The notes: generated by a model from the sequence alone, not told the origin. 64,000 bases of DNA from Nitrosomonas sp. (GCA_031316255.1 JALDQW010000001.1:2327485-2391484), one strand, 5' to 3'. Positions 38,119-49,989 are shown, counted from the stretch's first letter. Translations and numbers: made by a program.

Positions 38119-40665
38119 TTATTCCTCCGCGCTTTCTATGACTTTCTCCAATCCTGCGAGTTTTTCACCTTCGTCCAGATTAATCAGGGTAACCCCCTGG
38201 GTGGCACGGCTCATTTCACGCACTTCATTAACGCGCGTGCGTATCAGTACGCCTCCAGAAGTGATCAGCATAATTTCATCTTCAGGACAAACCAGTTTTG
38301 CAGTAACAACCTTTCCGTTACGTTTGCTGGTTTTGATGGCAATCATACCTTGCGTGCCGCGGTTGTGGCGGGTGTATTCGCTGATAGGAGTGCGTTTGCC
38401 ATAGCCGTTTTCAGTGACAGTCAATACCGCTTGTGTTTCATCTTCTGCCACGAGTAATGAGATAACCTGCTGTCCTGGACTCAGTTTCATGCCGCGAACG
38501 CCGCGTGCGCTGCGCCCCATTGGACGCACGTCATTTTCATTGAAACGCATGGCCTTGCCGTTGTCGGAAAACAGCATGACATCATACTGGCCATTGGTCA
38601 GTGCAACGCCTATCAAATAATCGTCCTCATTCAAACCAATGGCGATAATGCCATTACTGCGCGGACGTGAAAATTCCGACAATGGTGTTTTTTTCACAGT
38701 GCCTGATGCAGTTGCCATAAATACATAATGTTCATCGTCGAATGTCTTTACCGGCAGAATCGCATTGATTTTTTCACCTTCTTCCAACTGCACCAGGTTG
38801 ATAATCGGCTTGCCGCGTGAAGTACGTCCCCCCTGGGGTACAACATAAACCTTGATCCAGTAAACGCGCCCACGGCTGGAGAAGCACAAGATATAGTCAT
38901 GAGTGTTGGCGATAAACAGATTGTCGATAAAATCGTCTTCTTTGGTGCTGGTTGCTAATTTGCCCCGTCCGCCACGTTTCTGGGCGCGATATTCATCGAG
39001 TAGCTGCGACTTGATATAGCCACTGTGAGACAATGTGACCACGACGTCGGCAGGCGTAATCAGGTCTTCCATGCTCAAATCCTGAGTGTCAACGACGATT
39101 TCGCTGCGGCGCTTGTCGCCGAATTGCTGACGAATCGCTTCGAGTTCCTCAGTGATGATAACGGTGATGCGTTCCGGAGTGGCAAGAATGTCCAGGAAAT
39201 CCACAATTTTATCCATGATTTCTTTATATTCATCAATAATCTTGTCTTGTTCCAGGCCGGTGAGGCGTTGCAAACGCAATTCCAGGATGGCTTGAGCCTG
39301 CGCATCAGACAACCGGTAGCCTTGTGCCTGCAAACCAAATTCCGGCGCCAGGCCTTCCGGGCGTAGTGCCTGTAAATCGGCTACTGCGCGTGCCAGCATT
39401 TCCTCGATCAGCGCAGAACGCCACTCTCTTGCCATGAGTGCTTCCTTGGCGACTGCGGGTGTGGGTGATGTCTTGATAAGCGCGATGATTTCATCCACAT
39501 TTGACAGTGACACTGCAAGACCTTCCAGGATATGTCCGCGTTCACGTGCTTTTTTGAGTTCATAAACAGTTCTGCGCGTTACAATTTCGCGCCGGTGACG
39601 CAGGAATGCGTCGAGAATTTGTTTTAGATTCAGCAGGCGCGGCTGGCCATCAATCAGGGCGACCATATTCATCCCGAAAGTGTCCTGCATTTGCGTTTCT
39701 TTATACAGATTGTTGAGGATGACTTCGGGTAATTCGCCGCGTTTAAGTTCGATGACGATGCGCATGCCGGATTTGTCGGATTCGTCACGCAAATCGGAGA
39801 TACCTTCGATTTTTTTGTCGCGGACAAGTTCTCCGATACGTACGAGCAGATTGGCTTTGTTGACCTGATACGGAAGCTCGTCAACGATAATAGCCTGACG
39901 GCTTCCTTTTTCCAGGTCTTCAAAATGGGTGCGTGCTCGCATGATGACGCGGCCGCGTCCTGTACGATATCCCGCATGGACACCACTTATGCCATAAATA
40001 ATACCCGCAGTGGGAAAATCGGGCGCCTGGATACATTCAATCAGTTCATCTATGCTGATTTCCGGGTTGTTCAGAAGCTTCAGACAGGTGTCTATGACTT
40101 CGTTCAGATTATGCGGCGGTATGTTGGTGGCCATGCCAACGGCAATTCCGGAAGAACCGTTGATCAATAAATTAGGAATGCGCGTTGGTAAAATTAGTGG
40201 TTCTTTTTCGGATTCGTCATAGTTCGGGCCGAAATCAACGGTTTCCTTGTCTAAGTCAACGAGCAAGTCATGCGCAATGCGTGACATGCGTATTTCAGTG
40301 TAACGCATGGCTGCAGCATTGTCGCCATCTACTGATCCAAAGTTGCCCTGACCGTCAATCAGCATATAGCGCAGAGAAAAATCCTGCGCCATACGTACGA
40401 TCGTGTCATACACAGCGGTGTCGCCATGAGGATGGTACTTACCGATAACATCACCCACAATACGCGCGGATTTTTTATAGGGGCGATTCCAGTCATTCGA
40501 TAATTCATGCATTGCAAAGAGTATGCGTCTATGAACTGGCTTAAGACCGTCCCGGACATCTGGCAATGCGCGCCCGACGATTACACTCATGGCGTAATCG
40601 AGATAGGAACGGCGCATTTCCTCCTCAAGACTAATGGGCAGAGTTTCCTTGGCAAATTGATTCAT
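38119..40665 (-). CDS. gyrA: DNA gyrase subunit A
   Basis: The A subunit of the ATP-dependent type II topoisomerase that supercoils DNA. The 848-residue protein has the active-site Tyr122 in [10 protein letters not shown], the quinolone-resistance region [17 protein letters not shown] (Thr83, Asp87), and six C-terminal beta-pinwheel repeats with the GyrA box (QKRGGRG). Thr at position 83 occurs naturally in many proteobacteria. First gene of the serine/aromatic cluster. Confidence 0.98.
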   Translation of the reverse strand: MNQFAKETLPISLEEEMRRSYLDYAMSVIVGRALPDVRDGLKPVHRRILFAMHELSNDWNRPYKKSARIVGDVIGKYHPHGDTAVYDTIVRMAQDFSLRYMLIDGQGNFGSVDGDNAAAMRYTEIRMSRIAHDLLVDLDKETVDFGPNYDESEKEPLILPTRIPNLLINGSSGIAVGMATNIPPHNLNEVIDTCLKLLNNPEISIDELIECIQAPDFPTAGIIYGISGVHAGYRTGRGRVIMRARTHFEDLEKGSRQAIIVDELPYQVNKANLLVRIGELVRDKKIEGISDLRDESDKSGMRIVIELKRGELPEVILNNLYKETQMQDTFGMNMVALIDGQPRLLNLKQILDAFLRHRREIVTRRTVYELKKARERGHILEGLAVSLSNVDEIIALIKTSPTPAVAKEALMAREWRSALIEEMLARAVADLQALRPEGLAPEFGLQAQGYRLSDAQAQAILELRLQRLTGLEQDKIIDEYKEIMDKIVDFLDILATPERITVIITEELEAIRQQFGDKRRSEIVVDTQDLSMEDLITPADVVVTLSHSGYIKSQLLDEYRAQKRGGRGKLATSTKEDDFIDNLFIANTHDYILCFSSRGRVYWIKVYVVPQGGRTSRGKPIINLVQLEEGEKINAILPVKTFDDEHYVFMATASGTVKKTPLSEFSRPRSNGIIAIGLNEDDYLIGVALTNGQYDVMLFSDNGKAMRFNENDVRPMGRSARGVRGMKLSPGQQVISLLVAEDETQAVLTVTENGYGKRTPISEYTRHNRGTQGMIAIKTSKRNGKVVTAKLVCPEDEIMLITSGGVLIRTRVNEVREMSRATQGVTLINLDEGEKLAGLEKVIESAEE

Positions 40666-40958
40666 GTTTTATGATTGAATAAGAAACAACCGGTTATGAT
40701 ACAGATACAGGCATTGATATTCGTTGCCGGTGAATAAAATTTTTTAATTCTACCATGATGATGTCATTTCTCAGGAAACTTTAGAACAATCTTGACTTAA
40801 AAACCGGGTTCTGCAGCGCGGACTGGAAAAAAAGCTTGAAAAAGCGGTCTATATGAGTAATGATAATCGCTTTTTTTTAAATTATGGCTTGGCTTCTGGT
40901 GTAGAAAAGGAGTTTGCGTGGTTCTCTGAGTGCTAGGGCCAGTGTACATATTTTTTAA
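40666..40958. other. Divergent gyrA-argD intergenic region
   Basis: Contains A+T-rich sequence with a possible 8-bp stem AAAAAGCG/CGCTTTTT (near 40839-40873) across a 21-base loop that includes AGTAATGATAATC, which resembles half of a Fur-type operator. No single promoter stands out. Confidence 0.35.
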
Positions 40959-42152
40959 GTGAGTGAGCATAAAATAGATATGTCGAATGTCATGAATACC
41001 TATGCGCGGCTGCCTGTTACTTTTGTAAAAGGTGAGGGTGTGTGGTTATGGGATAATCTGGGTGAGCGGTATCTTGACGCGTTGTCAGGTGTGGCTGTGT
41101 GTGGTCTGGGGCATTGCCATCCGCGTTTGTCCGATGCATTGTGCGAACAAGCTAGAACGCTTATTCATACATCCAATATCTATTTTATCGAGAAGCAAGA
41201 ACAACTGGCAGTGCGTTTGGCTGCGCTATCAGGTATGGAGAAGGCTTTTTTTTGTAACTCAGGTGCGGAAGCAAACGAAGCGGCAATTAAGCTGGCACGG
41301 CTTTACGGTCATAACAAGGGCGTGATATTGCCGACTATTATCGTTATGGAACAATCGTTTCATGGCCGTACGATGGCGACGCTGACTGCAACCGGTAATC
41401 GCAAAGTGCAAGCCGGATTCGAGCCGTTACTGTCTGGATTTGTGCGTGTGCCCTATAATAATCTGGAAGCTGTCAGGCAGGTTGCTGCAAATAACAAGGA
41501 TGTGGTTGCAGTGCTGGTTGAACCCTTCCAGGGTGAAGGGGGTGTCAATATACCGCAAGCGCGTTATTTAAAGGAGTTGCGCAGTATATGTGACGAATAT
41601 GGCTGGTTGTTAATGCTGGATGAAGTTCAATCGGGTATCGGGCGTAGCGGGAAATGGTTTGCGTTTCAGCATAGCGATATTTTGCCCGATGTGATGACGC
41701 TGGCTAAAGGCCTGGGTTCTGGTGTTCCGATTGGTGCATGTCTGGCTGCGGGCGTGGCTGCTAGCACCTTCAAGCCGGGCAATCATGCGTCGACTTTTGG
41801 TGGCAACCCGTTGGTTTGCGTCGCAGCGCTAGAAACACTTGCCGTACTTGAAGAAGAGGGACTTATTGATCATGCAAGAAAGTTGGGTGCTTTTATGCAT
41901 GAACGTCTGAAAACACAACTTGAGGACCAGAATAACGTCGTTGAGATTAGAAGCCAAGGGCTCTTGATCGGTATTGAATTATCTGTGCCTTGCGGAGAAC
42001 TGGTTAAAAAAGCATTGGAAAGGAAGCTGCTGATCAATGTAACTTCAGAGAGAGTGGTTCGTTTGCTTCCTGCACTCGTGATGCAGGAGGAAGAAGCCAA
42101 ACAGGTAGTTGATACGACCTGTCAATTAATTAGGGAGCATGTCAGGAGTTAG
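40959..42152 (+). CDS. argD: Acetylornithine aminotransferase
   Basis: A PLP enzyme that makes N-acetylornithine in arginine synthesis (and may act on succinyldiaminopimelate for lysine). The 397-residue class III aminotransferase has FCNSGAEANEAAIKLAR, FHGRTMATL, LDEVQSGIGRSGK, and the Schiff-base lysine in MTLAKGLGSGVPIGA. A GTG start at 40959 is used; ATG codons at 40980 and 40992 are alternatives. First of argD-argF-argG. Confidence 0.95.
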   Translation: MSEHKIDMSNVMNTYARLPVTFVKGEGVWLWDNLGERYLDALSGVAVCGLGHCHPRLSDALCEQARTLIHTSNIYFIEKQEQLAVRLAALSGMEKAFFCNSGAEANEAAIKLARLYGHNKGVILPTIIVMEQSFHGRTMATLTATGNRKVQAGFEPLLSGFVRVPYNNLEAVRQVAANNKDVVAVLVEPFQGEGGVNIPQARYLKELRSICDEYGWLLMLDEVQSGIGRSGKWFAFQHSDILPDVMTLAKGLGSGVPIGACLAAGVAASTFKPGNHASTFGGNPLVCVAALETLAVLEEEGLIDHARKLGAFMHERLKTQLEDQNNVVEIRSQGLLIGIELSVPCGELVKKALERKLLINVTSERVVRLLPALVMQEEEAKQVVDTTCQLIREHVRS

Positions 42153-42202
42153 ACAGATCTTCAAGAAAAATTGATTTGTCTGATTGGATTGTTAGTTAAT
42201 TT

Positions 42203-43126
42203 ATGCAATTGAAGCATTTTCTGCAGTTTAAAGATTTTAGTCGTGATGAATATGAGTATCTGTTTGAACGTTCTCGTCGGATAAAACAGGCGTTCAAACA
42301 GTATCATCAATATTGGCCCTTGGTTGATCGGACGTTGGCGATGATCTTCGATAAAAGCTCGACCAGAACACGCTTGTCATTCGAAGCGGGCATGAATCAA
42401 CTGGGTGGTGCGGCTGTTTATCTGTCTACCCGGGATACCCAGTTTGGGCGCGGCGAGCCGGTTGAAGATTCGGCGCGGGTGATATCGCGCATGGTTGATA
42501 TCATTATGATTCGAACGCATGAACATGATCTGTTACAACGTTTTGCGGAACATTCTCGCGTTCCGGTGATTAACGGTTTGACCAATGAATATCATCCGTG
42601 TCAGATTATGGGCGATATTTTTACGTATATCGAACATAGAGGCGATATTACCGGAAGAACCGTGGCATGGATCGGTGATGTCAATAATATGTGTAACACC
42701 TGGTTGCAGGCTGCGGCGATTTTTGATTTTAAAGTGCATGTTTCGACGCCGCCCGGATATGAAATAGAGCCTGCCCTGATTGGATTGGCAGGTGTGGAAA
42801 ACTATGAGAAGTTTGCTAATCCGCAAGATGCAGTCAGGGAAGCGGATTTGGTGACGACTGATGTTTGGACCAGTATGGGTTTTGAAGCTGAAGCCGAGCA
42901 AAGAAGAGCAGATTTTGCCGAATTTTGTGTGGATGTTGAAATGATGGCTCTGGCAAAGGAAGATGCGTTATTTATGCACTGTCTGCCGGCGCATCGGGGT
43001 GAAGAGGTTGCCGCTGAAGTGATTGATGGTCATCAGTCTGTAGTATGGGATGAAGCGGAAAATCGTTTGCATACACAGAAAGCGCTGATGGAATATTTGT
43101 TGTTGGGAAGAATTAAGGAAGCCTGA
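42203..43126 (+). CDS. argF: Ornithine carbamoyltransferase
   Basis: It makes citrulline from ornithine and carbamoyl phosphate. The 307-residue protein has the carbamoyl-phosphate loop SSTRTRLSFE, the HPCQIMGD segment, and HCLPAHRGEEV with the active-site Cys. Length is normal for the anabolic enzyme. It lies 50 bp after argD and 47 bp before argG. Confidence 0.97.
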   Translation: MQLKHFLQFKDFSRDEYEYLFERSRRIKQAFKQYHQYWPLVDRTLAMIFDKSSTRTRLSFEAGMNQLGGAAVYLSTRDTQFGRGEPVEDSARVISRMVDIIMIRTHEHDLLQRFAEHSRVPVINGLTNEYHPCQIMGDIFTYIEHRGDITGRTVAWIGDVNNMCNTWLQAAAIFDFKVHVSTPPGYEIEPALIGLAGVENYEKFANPQDAVREADLVTTDVWTSMGFEAEAEQRRADFAEFCVDVEMMALAKEDALFMHCLPAHRGEEVAAEVIDGHQSVVWDEAENRLHTQKALMEYLLLGRIKEA

Positions 43127-43173
43127 TTTAAATTTAAGGGCAAAGCGCCTGTTTACCGGTGAATAGTGAAAGA

Positions 43174-44388
43174 ATGAAAAAAATAAATAAAGTCGTTTTG
43201 GCGTTTTCGGGCGGATTGGATACGTCGGTTATCCTCAAATGGCTGCAAGATACTTATCAATGTGAAGTGGTGACATTTACTGCGGATATCGGGCAGGGGG
43301 AAGAGGTTGAGCCGGCGCGTGCAAAGGCTCAGCAATTGGGTGTTAAGGAAATCTTTATTGATGACTTGCGTGAAGAGTTTGTACGTGATTATGTTTTTCC
43401 AATGTTTCGAGCGAATGCGATCTATGAAGGCGAGTATTTGCTTGGTACCAGTATTGCGCGGCCGTTAATTGCGAAAAGGCAAATTGAAATTGCCATTGAA
43501 ACGGGCGCGGACGCCGTGTCCCATGGTGCGACCGGTAAGGGGAATGATCAAGTGCGTTTTGAGTTGGGCTATTATGCGCTGCAGCCAAATATTCATGTTA
43601 TTGCGCCGTGGCGGGAATGGGACCTGACCTCACGGGAAAAACTGTTGAATTATGCTGAGAAACATAATATTCCTGTCGAAATGAAAAAAAAGGTAGGTTC
43701 ACCTTATAGTATGGATGCCAATCTTTTACATATTTCCTATGAAGGCAGGAGTCTTGAGAATCCTGCTTTAGAACCGGAAGAATCCATGTGGCGGTGGAGT
43801 GTATCTCCGGAGAATGCGCCAGATGAAGCAGAATACTTGGAAATCGAATTTAGCTGCGGCGATGTGATTGCACTTAATGGCAACAAAAAAACACCTGCCG
43901 AGGCGCTGATGTTGCTCAATAAGCTGGGTGGAAAACACGGGATTGGGCGGCTTGATTTGGTGGAAAATCGTTATGTGGGCATGAAATCGCGTGGCTGTTA
44001 TGAAACACCGGGTGGAACCATACTATTACGTGCGCATCGTGCGATAGAATCAGTAACGCTGGATCGGGAGGTTGCACATTTGAAGGATGAGTTGATGCCA
44101 CGCTATGCCGCATTAATTTATAACGGGTATTGGTGGAGTCCTGAACGTAAAGCGATCCAATCGATGATTGATGTAACGCAGGAAAATGTCAATGGATGGG
44201 TGAGGTTGAAACTGTACAAGGGCAATGTCATTGTTGTTGGAAGAGACTCTGATACGCATTCCTTGTTTGATGAGAATGTGGCAACCTTCGAGGACGATGC
44301 GGGTGCATACGATCAAGCCGATGCGGAAGGATTCATCAAGTTAAATGCATTGCGTTTGCGTATTGCCGCTACCATGAAAAGGAAATAA
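43174..44388 (+). CDS. argG: Argininosuccinate synthase
   Basis: It joins citrulline and aspartate using ATP. The 404-residue protein begins [19 protein letters not shown], with the PP-loop, and contains [16 protein letters not shown]. The ATG at 43174 is preferred over the in-frame GTG at 43159 because the usual N-terminus follows it. argH is not in the window. Confidence 0.97.
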   Translation: MKKINKVVLAFSGGLDTSVILKWLQDTYQCEVVTFTADIGQGEEVEPARAKAQQLGVKEIFIDDLREEFVRDYVFPMFRANAIYEGEYLLGTSIARPLIAKRQIEIAIETGADAVSHGATGKGNDQVRFELGYYALQPNIHVIAPWREWDLTSREKLLNYAEKHNIPVEMKKKVGSPYSMDANLLHISYEGRSLENPALEPEESMWRWSVSPENAPDEAEYLEIEFSCGDVIALNGNKKTPAEALMLLNKLGGKHGIGRLDLVENRYVGMKSRGCYETPGGTILLRAHRAIESVTLDREVAHLKDELMPRYAALIYNGYWWSPERKAIQSMIDVTQENVNGWVRLKLYKGNVIVVGRDSDTHSLFDENVATFEDDAGAYDQADAEGFIKLNALRLRIAATMKRK

Positions 44389-44491
44389 TTTATGTTAAAC
44401 TTAAAGCTTTGAAAGCTGAAAATACAAAGTTGTTATGAATAGTGATAAATATCGTTCATTATTGTGTTCCATTAAATCGAAGGGAAATTGA

Positions 44492-44977
44492 ATGCCATCA
44501 TTTGATATTGTTTCTGAGGTTGATGGCCATGAAGTTAGAAATGCAGTAGATCAAACGAACAAGGAAGTGGGTTCAAGATTCGATTTTAAAGGATCTGATG
44601 CGCGGGTTGAACAAGCGGAATTGCTGTTAAACGTATACGCCGATGATGAATTTAAGCTCGAGCAAGTTCAAGATATCTTGCGGACAAAATTGACAAAACG
44701 AAGAATCGATGTACGCTGCCTGGAAAAAGGGCAAGTTGAAAAGATTAGCGGCAATAAAGTAAAACAGGAAATAATGGTAAAGACTGGGCTTGAAACTGAA
44801 CTGGCTAAAAAGATTATTAAAATTCTTAAAGAGAACAAATTAAAGGTGCAAGCCAGTATTCAAGGCGATAGCGTACGTGTTTCAGGTCCTAAAAGGGATG
44901 TGCTGCAAGAGGCGATACAAATCGTACAAAAAACAATAACAGATTTTCCGTTACAATACCAGAATTTTAGGGACTAA
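44492..44977 (+). CDS. yajQ: YajQ-family cyclic-di-GMP/nucleotide-binding protein
   Basis: A 161-residue member of the YajQ/DUF520 family: two ferredoxin-like domains, starting [20 protein letters not shown] and containing [10 protein letters not shown]. Some members bind cyclic-di-GMP and partner a LysR-type regulator; others only RNA/nucleotide. It lies 103 bp after argG and 287 bp before rpsL. Confidence 0.95.
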   Translation: MPSFDIVSEVDGHEVRNAVDQTNKEVGSRFDFKGSDARVEQAELLLNVYADDEFKLEQVQDILRTKLTKRRIDVRCLEKGQVEKISGNKVKQEIMVKTGLETELAKKIIKILKENKLKVQASIQGDSVRVSGPKRDVLQEAIQIVQKTITDFPLQYQNFRD

Positions 44978-45085
44978 CAGCAGCGATGGTTTGGTGGCTT
45001 TAAGGATGTATGTCATTTGACGGCAAGGATTCGGTGGATCACAAAAAATTTTGTGGCGCAATGGATGGGGTAGCTAATCTATGTC

Positions 45086-45114
45086 TTGACATAAACCCAT
45101 AAACCCCATAGAAT
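45086..45114 (+). promoter_or_regulatory. Strong sigma-70-type promoter of the str operon
   Basis: A perfect -35 TTGACA (45086-45091) is followed after exactly 17 bases by TAGAAT (45109-45114). Transcription would start near 45121, leaving a leader of about 145 bases before rpsL that contains the hairpin at 45223-45252. Confidence 0.8.
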
Positions 45115-45222
45115 CCGCAGTCTTTTCTATCGCGTCAAAAGCGTAAATCTTAAATGGATGCGGTAAGGCCTAATCACTGGCTTTGAAAGTTAATGGAAAA
45201 AACAAATTCAGCAAATAAGTTA

Positions 45223-45252
45223 AGACGGCTATAGGCCGTCTCAGTTTTTTTA
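45223..45252 (+). terminator. Terminator-like hairpin in the rpsL leader (possible attenuator)
   Basis: A 7-bp stem AGACGGC/GCCGTCT (45223-45229/45235-45241) with a 5-base loop is followed by CAG and a run of seven T. It lies downstream of the 45086 promoter and only 13 bases before the rpsL ATG. It may control read-through into the operon, or stop upstream transcripts. Confidence 0.65.
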
Positions 45253-45264
45253 GGACATAGTAAT

Positions 45265-45642
45265 ATGCCGACTATTAGTCAATTAGTACGCAAGCCACGC
45301 GTTGCGAAACGAGTAAAAAGTAATGTGCCAGCGCTCGAAAATTGCCCGCAAAAAAGAGGTGTGTGCACCCGGGTATATACGACTACCCCAAAGAAACCAA
45401 ATTCGGCGCTACGTAAAGTTGCCAGGGTGAGGTTAACCAATGGTTATGAGGTATCCAGTTATATTGGAGGGGAAGGGCATAACCTGCAGGAACACTCGGT
45501 AGTGCTTATACGAGGTGGCCGTGTAAAGGATCTTCCAGGTGTACGGTATCATACAGTAAGGGGAAGTCTTGATACCGCAGGCGTAAAAGACCGCAAGCAG
45601 GCCCGTTCCAAGTATGGTTCCAAAAAACCAAAAACAGCTTAA
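45265..45642 (+). CDS. rpsL: 30S ribosomal protein S12
   Basis: S12 shapes the decoding centre. The 125-residue protein keeps KPNSALRK and [14 protein letters not shown], with Lys at the two positions where streptomycin-resistance changes arise. First gene of the str operon; in this genome the rpoBC genes do not lie directly upstream. Confidence 0.99.
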   Translation: MPTISQLVRKPRVAKRVKSNVPALENCPQKRGVCTRVYTTTPKKPNSALRKVARVRLTNGYEVSSYIGGEGHNLQEHSVVLIRGGRVKDLPGVRYHTVRGSLDTAGVKDRKQARSKYGSKKPKTA

Positions 45643-45675
45643 TGGCTAATAGTGTAAAAGAAAAGAGGAAGTGTT

Positions 45676-46146
45676 ATGCCTAGACGTAGAGAAGTTCCAA
45701 AGCGTGAGATATTGCCTGATCCGAAATATCATGATATTGAACTGGCCAAGTTTGTTAATGTGCTGATGACACGAGGCAAAAAATCTGTTGCTGAAAGAAT
45801 TATATATGGCGCACTGGAGCAAATAGCGAAGAAAACAGGTAATGATCCAATGGAGATTTTTACGCAAGCATTGACAAATGTGCGTCCGTTGGTGGAAGTT
45901 AAGAGTCGGCGCGTGGGTGGCGCGAATTATCAGGTGCCAGTAGAAGTACGATCAGTTCGCAGGAATGCACTGGCGATGCGATGGTTGCGTGATGCAGCTC
46001 GAAAAAGAAGTGAAAAATCAATGGATATGCGCCTGGCTGGCGAATTAGCGGAAGCGGCAGAAGGAAGGGGTGGCGCCGTCAAGAAAAAAGAGGAAGTGCA
46101 TAGAATGGCCGAATCAAACAAAGCGTTTTCTCATTTCAGATTTTAG
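45676..46146 (+). CDS. rpsG: 30S ribosomal protein S7
   Basis: S7 nucleates the 30S head. The 156-residue protein starts [20 protein letters not shown] and has [11 protein letters not shown]. It is preceded by GAGGAAG, a good ribosome-binding site. In E. coli, S7 represses its own operon. 33 bp after rpsL. Confidence 0.99.
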   Translation: MPRRREVPKREILPDPKYHDIELAKFVNVLMTRGKKSVAERIIYGALEQIAKKTGNDPMEIFTQALTNVRPLVEVKSRRVGGANYQVPVEVRSVRRNALAMRWLRDAARKRSEKSMDMRLAGELAEAAEGRGGAVKKKEEVHRMAESNKAFSHFRF

Positions 46147-46218
46147 TTTATAAGTAATTGATAGATTAATCAGTTATTTGAAAAAGTATTTAATTATATA
46201 TTGTAGGGCATTTAGACC

Positions 46219-48309
46219 GTGGCAAGAAAAACTCCTATAGAGCGCTATAGAAATATAGGGATTATGGCGCATATTGACGCAGGTAAAACGACAACTACCG
46301 AGCGTGTGCTTTTTTATACAGGTGTATCACATAAAATTGGTGAAGTGCATGACGGCGCAGCAACCATGGACTGGATGGAACAAGAGCAAGAAAGAGGAAT
46401 TACCATTACTTCGGCGGCGACTACCTGCTTTTGGCAAGGCATGGATGGTAATTATCCCGAACATCGCATAAATATAATCGATACGCCAGGGCACGTCGAC
46501 TTCACGATTGAGGTTGAGCGTTCGTTACGTGTGTTGGATGGAGCTTGTACGGTATTTTGTGCTGTTGGTGGCGTGCAGCCTCAGACTGAAACTGTCTGGC
46601 GTCAGGCCAATAAATATAAGGTCCCGAGACTGGCGTTTGTGAATAAGATGGATCGCTCAGGCGCTGATTTTATGCGTGTTTACGAGCAGATAAATTCACG
46701 GCTTAAAGCTGTTCCTGTGCCTATACAGCTCCCCATTGGTTCTGAGGATAAATTTGAAGGGGTAATTGACCTTGTAAAAATGAAAGCCATCTATTGGGAT
46801 GATGAAACCAAGGGATTGAAGTTTGAGGAGCGTGAGATACCAGACGATTTGAAGGTTTCTGCGCAAGAGTGGCAAGAGAAATTGGTTGAAACTGCGGCGG
46901 AAGCAGATGAAGAATTAATGAATAAATATCTGGAAGATGGTGAACTCGATATTTCAGATATAAAAAGAGGTATTCGCCTGAGAACGATCAATAATGAGAT
47001 TGTTCCCATGCTTTGTGGCACCGCATTTAAAAACAAGGGTGTTCAGGCCATGCTTGATGCTGTGCTTGATTATATGCCTTCACCTGTTGATGTAGTGGCG
47101 ATACAGGGTATTAAAGAAAATGGTGAAACTGATCAGAGAAAATCGGATGATAATGCGCCATTTTCTGCCTTAGCATTTAAAGTGGCCACCGATCCATACG
47201 TGGGGCAATTAATATTTTTTAGAGTCTATTCTGGTGTAGTTAATTCTGGTGACTCGGTTTATAACCCGGTAAAATCGCGAAAAGAACGAATAGGTCGCAT
47301 ATTGCAAATGCATGCTAACCAGCGTGAAGAAATTAAAGAAGTGCGCGCAGGCGATATTGCAGCTGCAGTCGGACTTAAGGATGTGACAACGGGCGATTCG
47401 TTATGTGATCCCAATGCGATCATTACTTTGGAGAGAATGGAATTTCCGGATCCGGTGATTCATGTTGCGGTTGAGCCAAAAACAAAACTGGATCAGGAAA
47501 AAATGGGCATCGCGCTTAATAGATTGGCCCAAGAAGATCCTTCATTCAGAGTGAGAACAGACGAAGAATCTGGGCAGACAATTATCTCAGGAATGGGTGA
47601 ATTGCATCTGGAGATTATCGTTGATCGCATGAAACGTGAATTCGGTGTTGAGGCAAATGTAGGCGCGCCACAGGTGGCCTATAGAGAGGCAATCAGAAAG
47701 CGGGTAGAAATTGAAGGTAAGTTTGTCAAGCAATCGGGTGGTCGAGGTCAGTATGGTCATGTCTGGTTGAAGATGGAGCCTAATGAAACAGGCAAGGGTT
47801 TTGAATTTGTTGATGAGATCAAAGGGGGTGTGGTTCCTCGGGAATACATTCCAGCGGTTGAAAAAGGATTGATAGATACCCTTCCTAATGGTATATTGGC
47901 TGGTTTCCCGGTGGTTGACGTGAAAGTCACATTGTTTGATGGTTCCTATCATGATGTGGACTCTAATGAAAATGCATTCAAAATGGCTGCTTCAATTGCG
48001 TTTAAAGATGGTATGAGAAAGGCTGACCCGGTACTTTTGGAACCGATGATGGCTGTTGAAGTCGAGTCGCCGGAAGAATTTATGGGAAATGTGGTGGGTG
48101 ATTTGTCGTCGAGGCGTGGGATGATACAGGGCATGGAAGATACACCAGGCCTGAAAATAATACGTGCCGAGGTGCCGTTGGCTGAGATGTTTGGTTATTC
48201 AACGGCGTTGCGATCTGCAACACAGGGTAGGGCTACATATACAATGGAATTTAAGCATTATGCTGAGGCTCCAAAAAATGTAGCTGAAGCAATAATCAAT
48301 AAGAAATAA
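46219..48309 (+). CDS. fusA: Elongation factor G
   Basis: EF-G is the GTPase that drives translocation. The 696-residue protein has the G1 motif [32 protein letters not shown] and the usual five domains. GTG start at 46219. It lies 72 bp after rpsG and 26 bp before tuf. Confidence 0.99.
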   Translation: MARKTPIERYRNIGIMAHIDAGKTTTTERVLFYTGVSHKIGEVHDGAATMDWMEQEQERGITITSAATTCFWQGMDGNYPEHRINIIDTPGHVDFTIEVERSLRVLDGACTVFCAVGGVQPQTETVWRQANKYKVPRLAFVNKMDRSGADFMRVYEQINSRLKAVPVPIQLPIGSEDKFEGVIDLVKMKAIYWDDETKGLKFEEREIPDDLKVSAQEWQEKLVETAAEADEELMNKYLEDGELDISDIKRGIRLRTINNEIVPMLCGTAFKNKGVQAMLDAVLDYMPSPVDVVAIQGIKENGETDQRKSDDNAPFSALAFKVATDPYVGQLIFFRVYSGVVNSGDSVYNPVKSRKERIGRILQMHANQREEIKEVRAGDIAAAVGLKDVTTGDSLCDPNAIITLERMEFPDPVIHVAVEPKTKLDQEKMGIALNRLAQEDPSFRVRTDEESGQTIISGMGELHLEIIVDRMKREFGVEANVGAPQVAYREAIRKRVEIEGKFVKQSGGRGQYGHVWLKMEPNETGKGFEFVDEIKGGVVPREYIPAVEKGLIDTLPNGILAGFPVVDVKVTLFDGSYHDVDSNENAFKMAASIAFKDGMRKADPVLLEPMMAVEVESPEEFMGNVVGDLSSRRGMIQGMEDTPGLKIIRAEVPLAEMFGYSTALRSATQGRATYTMEFKHYAEAPKNVAEAIINKK

Positions 48310-48335
48310 AGTTAATGAAAGTATAAGGACAGGTC

Positions 48336-49526
48336 ATGGCAAAAAGCAAGTTTGAACGTTCGAAGCCGCACGTAAATGTGGGAACGATAGGGCATGTGGA
48401 TCATGGTAAGACGACGCTGACGGCGGCGATTACGACGATATTGACAGCAAAGTTTGGCGGAGAGGCGAAGAGTTATGATCAGATAGATTCGGCGCCGGAA
48501 GAACGTTCAAGGGGTATTACCATCAATACGGCGCATGTGGAGTATGAGACGGATAAACGTCATTATGCGCATGTTGACTGTCCTGGGCATGCTGACTACG
48601 TTAAGAACATGATTACTGGAGCCGCGCAAATGGATGGTGCGATACTTGTAGTATCTGCAGCGGATGGACCGATGCCGCAAACGCGAGAGCACATACTGCT
48701 TGCGCGTCAGGTTGGTGTTCCCTATATCATTGTTTACATGAACAAGGCGGATATGGTGGATGATGCCGAGTTGGTGGAATTGGTTGAAATGGAAATCCGT
48801 GAGTTGCTGTCGAAGTATGATTTTCCTGGGGATGATACGCCGATCATAGTTGGATCTGCGCTGAAGGCGCTGGAAGGCGACCAGAGCGAGATAGGCGAGC
48901 CGTCTATTCTTAAGTTGGCGGAAGCATTGGATACTTATATTCCTGAGCCGGAAAGGGCGATTGATGGCGCATTTATTATGCCTGTTGAAGACGTTTTTTC
49001 GATATCGGGCCGTGGCACTGTGGTAACAGGCCGTGTTGAAAGAGGGATCATTAAAGTTGGCGAAGAGATTGAAATTGTAGGGTTGAAGCCAACGCTGAAA
49101 ACGGTTTGTACAGGTGTTGAGATGTTCAGGAAGCTGCTTGATCAGGGTCAGGCGGGAGATAATGTTGGCGTATTGTTGCGAGGCACCAAACGCGAAGAAG
49201 TTGAACGTGGGCAGGTTCTGGCGAAGCCGGGAAGCATATCGCCGCATACCAAGTTTACGGCCGAGATATATGTATTAAGTAAAGAAGAGGGTGGCAGGCA
49301 TACACCGTTTTTTCCTGGTTATCGTCCGCAGTTTTATTTCCGGACGACGGATGTGACAGGCGCGATTGAGTTGCCGGCGGGCACAGAAATGGTGATGCCG
49401 GGTGACAATGTGTCGGTGACAGTCAATCTGATCGCACCGATTGCAATGGAGGATGGTCTGCGTTTTGCGATCCGTGAAGGAGGCAGAACGGTAGGTGCCG
49501 GTGTGGTTGCTAAGATAATTGAATAA
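48336..49526 (+). CDS. tuf: Elongation factor Tu
   Basis: EF-Tu delivers aminoacyl-tRNA. The 396-residue protein has [27 protein letters not shown] and [10 protein letters not shown]. The gene is richer in G+C at third positions than the neighbouring ribosomal genes, as expected if it is kept similar to a second tuf copy elsewhere by gene conversion (inferred). Confidence 0.99.
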   Translation: MAKSKFERSKPHVNVGTIGHVDHGKTTLTAAITTILTAKFGGEAKSYDQIDSAPEERSRGITINTAHVEYETDKRHYAHVDCPGHADYVKNMITGAAQMDGAILVVSAADGPMPQTREHILLARQVGVPYIIVYMNKADMVDDAELVELVEMEIRELLSKYDFPGDDTPIIVGSALKALEGDQSEIGEPSILKLAEALDTYIPEPERAIDGAFIMPVEDVFSISGRGTVVTGRVERGIIKVGEEIEIVGLKPTLKTVCTGVEMFRKLLDQGQAGDNVGVLLRGTKREEVERGQVLAKPGSISPHTKFTAEIYVLSKEEGGRHTPFFPGYRPQFYFRTTDVTGAIELPAGTEMVMPGDNVSVTVNLIAPIAMEDGLRFAIREGGRTVGAGVVAKIIE

Positions 49527-49600
49527 AGAAGGTAAACAGTTCTGAATTGATTTGAATAGATATTATTCAAAATATCAACTCATAAACTTAAAAGTGGAAT

Positions 49601-49909
49601 ATGCAAAGCCAAAAAATTAGAATTCGCCTGAAAGCATTTGATTATCGTCTCATAGATAAATCAGCGCTCGAAATAGTTGATACTGCAAAAAGAACGGGAG
49701 CAGTTGTAAGAGGGCCGGTGCCATTGCCGACGCGGATAGAAAGGTTTGATGTTCTTCGTTCTCCGCATGTAAATAAGACATCGCGCGACCAGTTTGAAAT
49801 TAGAACGCATCTCAGATTGATGGATATTATTGATCCTACGGATAAAACGGTGGATGCGTTGATGAAGTTAGATCTTCCGGCTGGTGTGGATGTGGAGATT
49901 AAGCTTTAA
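49601..49909 (+). CDS. rpsJ: 30S ribosomal protein S10
   Basis: S10 sits in the 30S head and, as NusE, joins transcription antitermination. The 102-residue protein has [14 protein letters not shown] and [12 protein letters not shown]. It opens the S10 block, 74 bp after tuf. Confidence 0.99.
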   Translation: MQSQKIRIRLKAFDYRLIDKSALEIVDTAKRTGAVVRGPVPLPTRIERFDVLRSPHVNKTSRDQFEIRTHLRLMDIIDPTDKTVDALMKLDLPAGVDVEIKL

Positions 49910-49989
49910 TTTCATTGTTGAATAATTGGGAAAAAACCACAGTAATCCATCAACATAGTGTGATTTTATCTCAGAAAATAGGAAGAGTA

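Noticed and set aside
48507-49247. 246-codon minus-strand frame opposite tuf
   Set aside because: Antisense of EF-Tu; long only because of codon bias in tuf.
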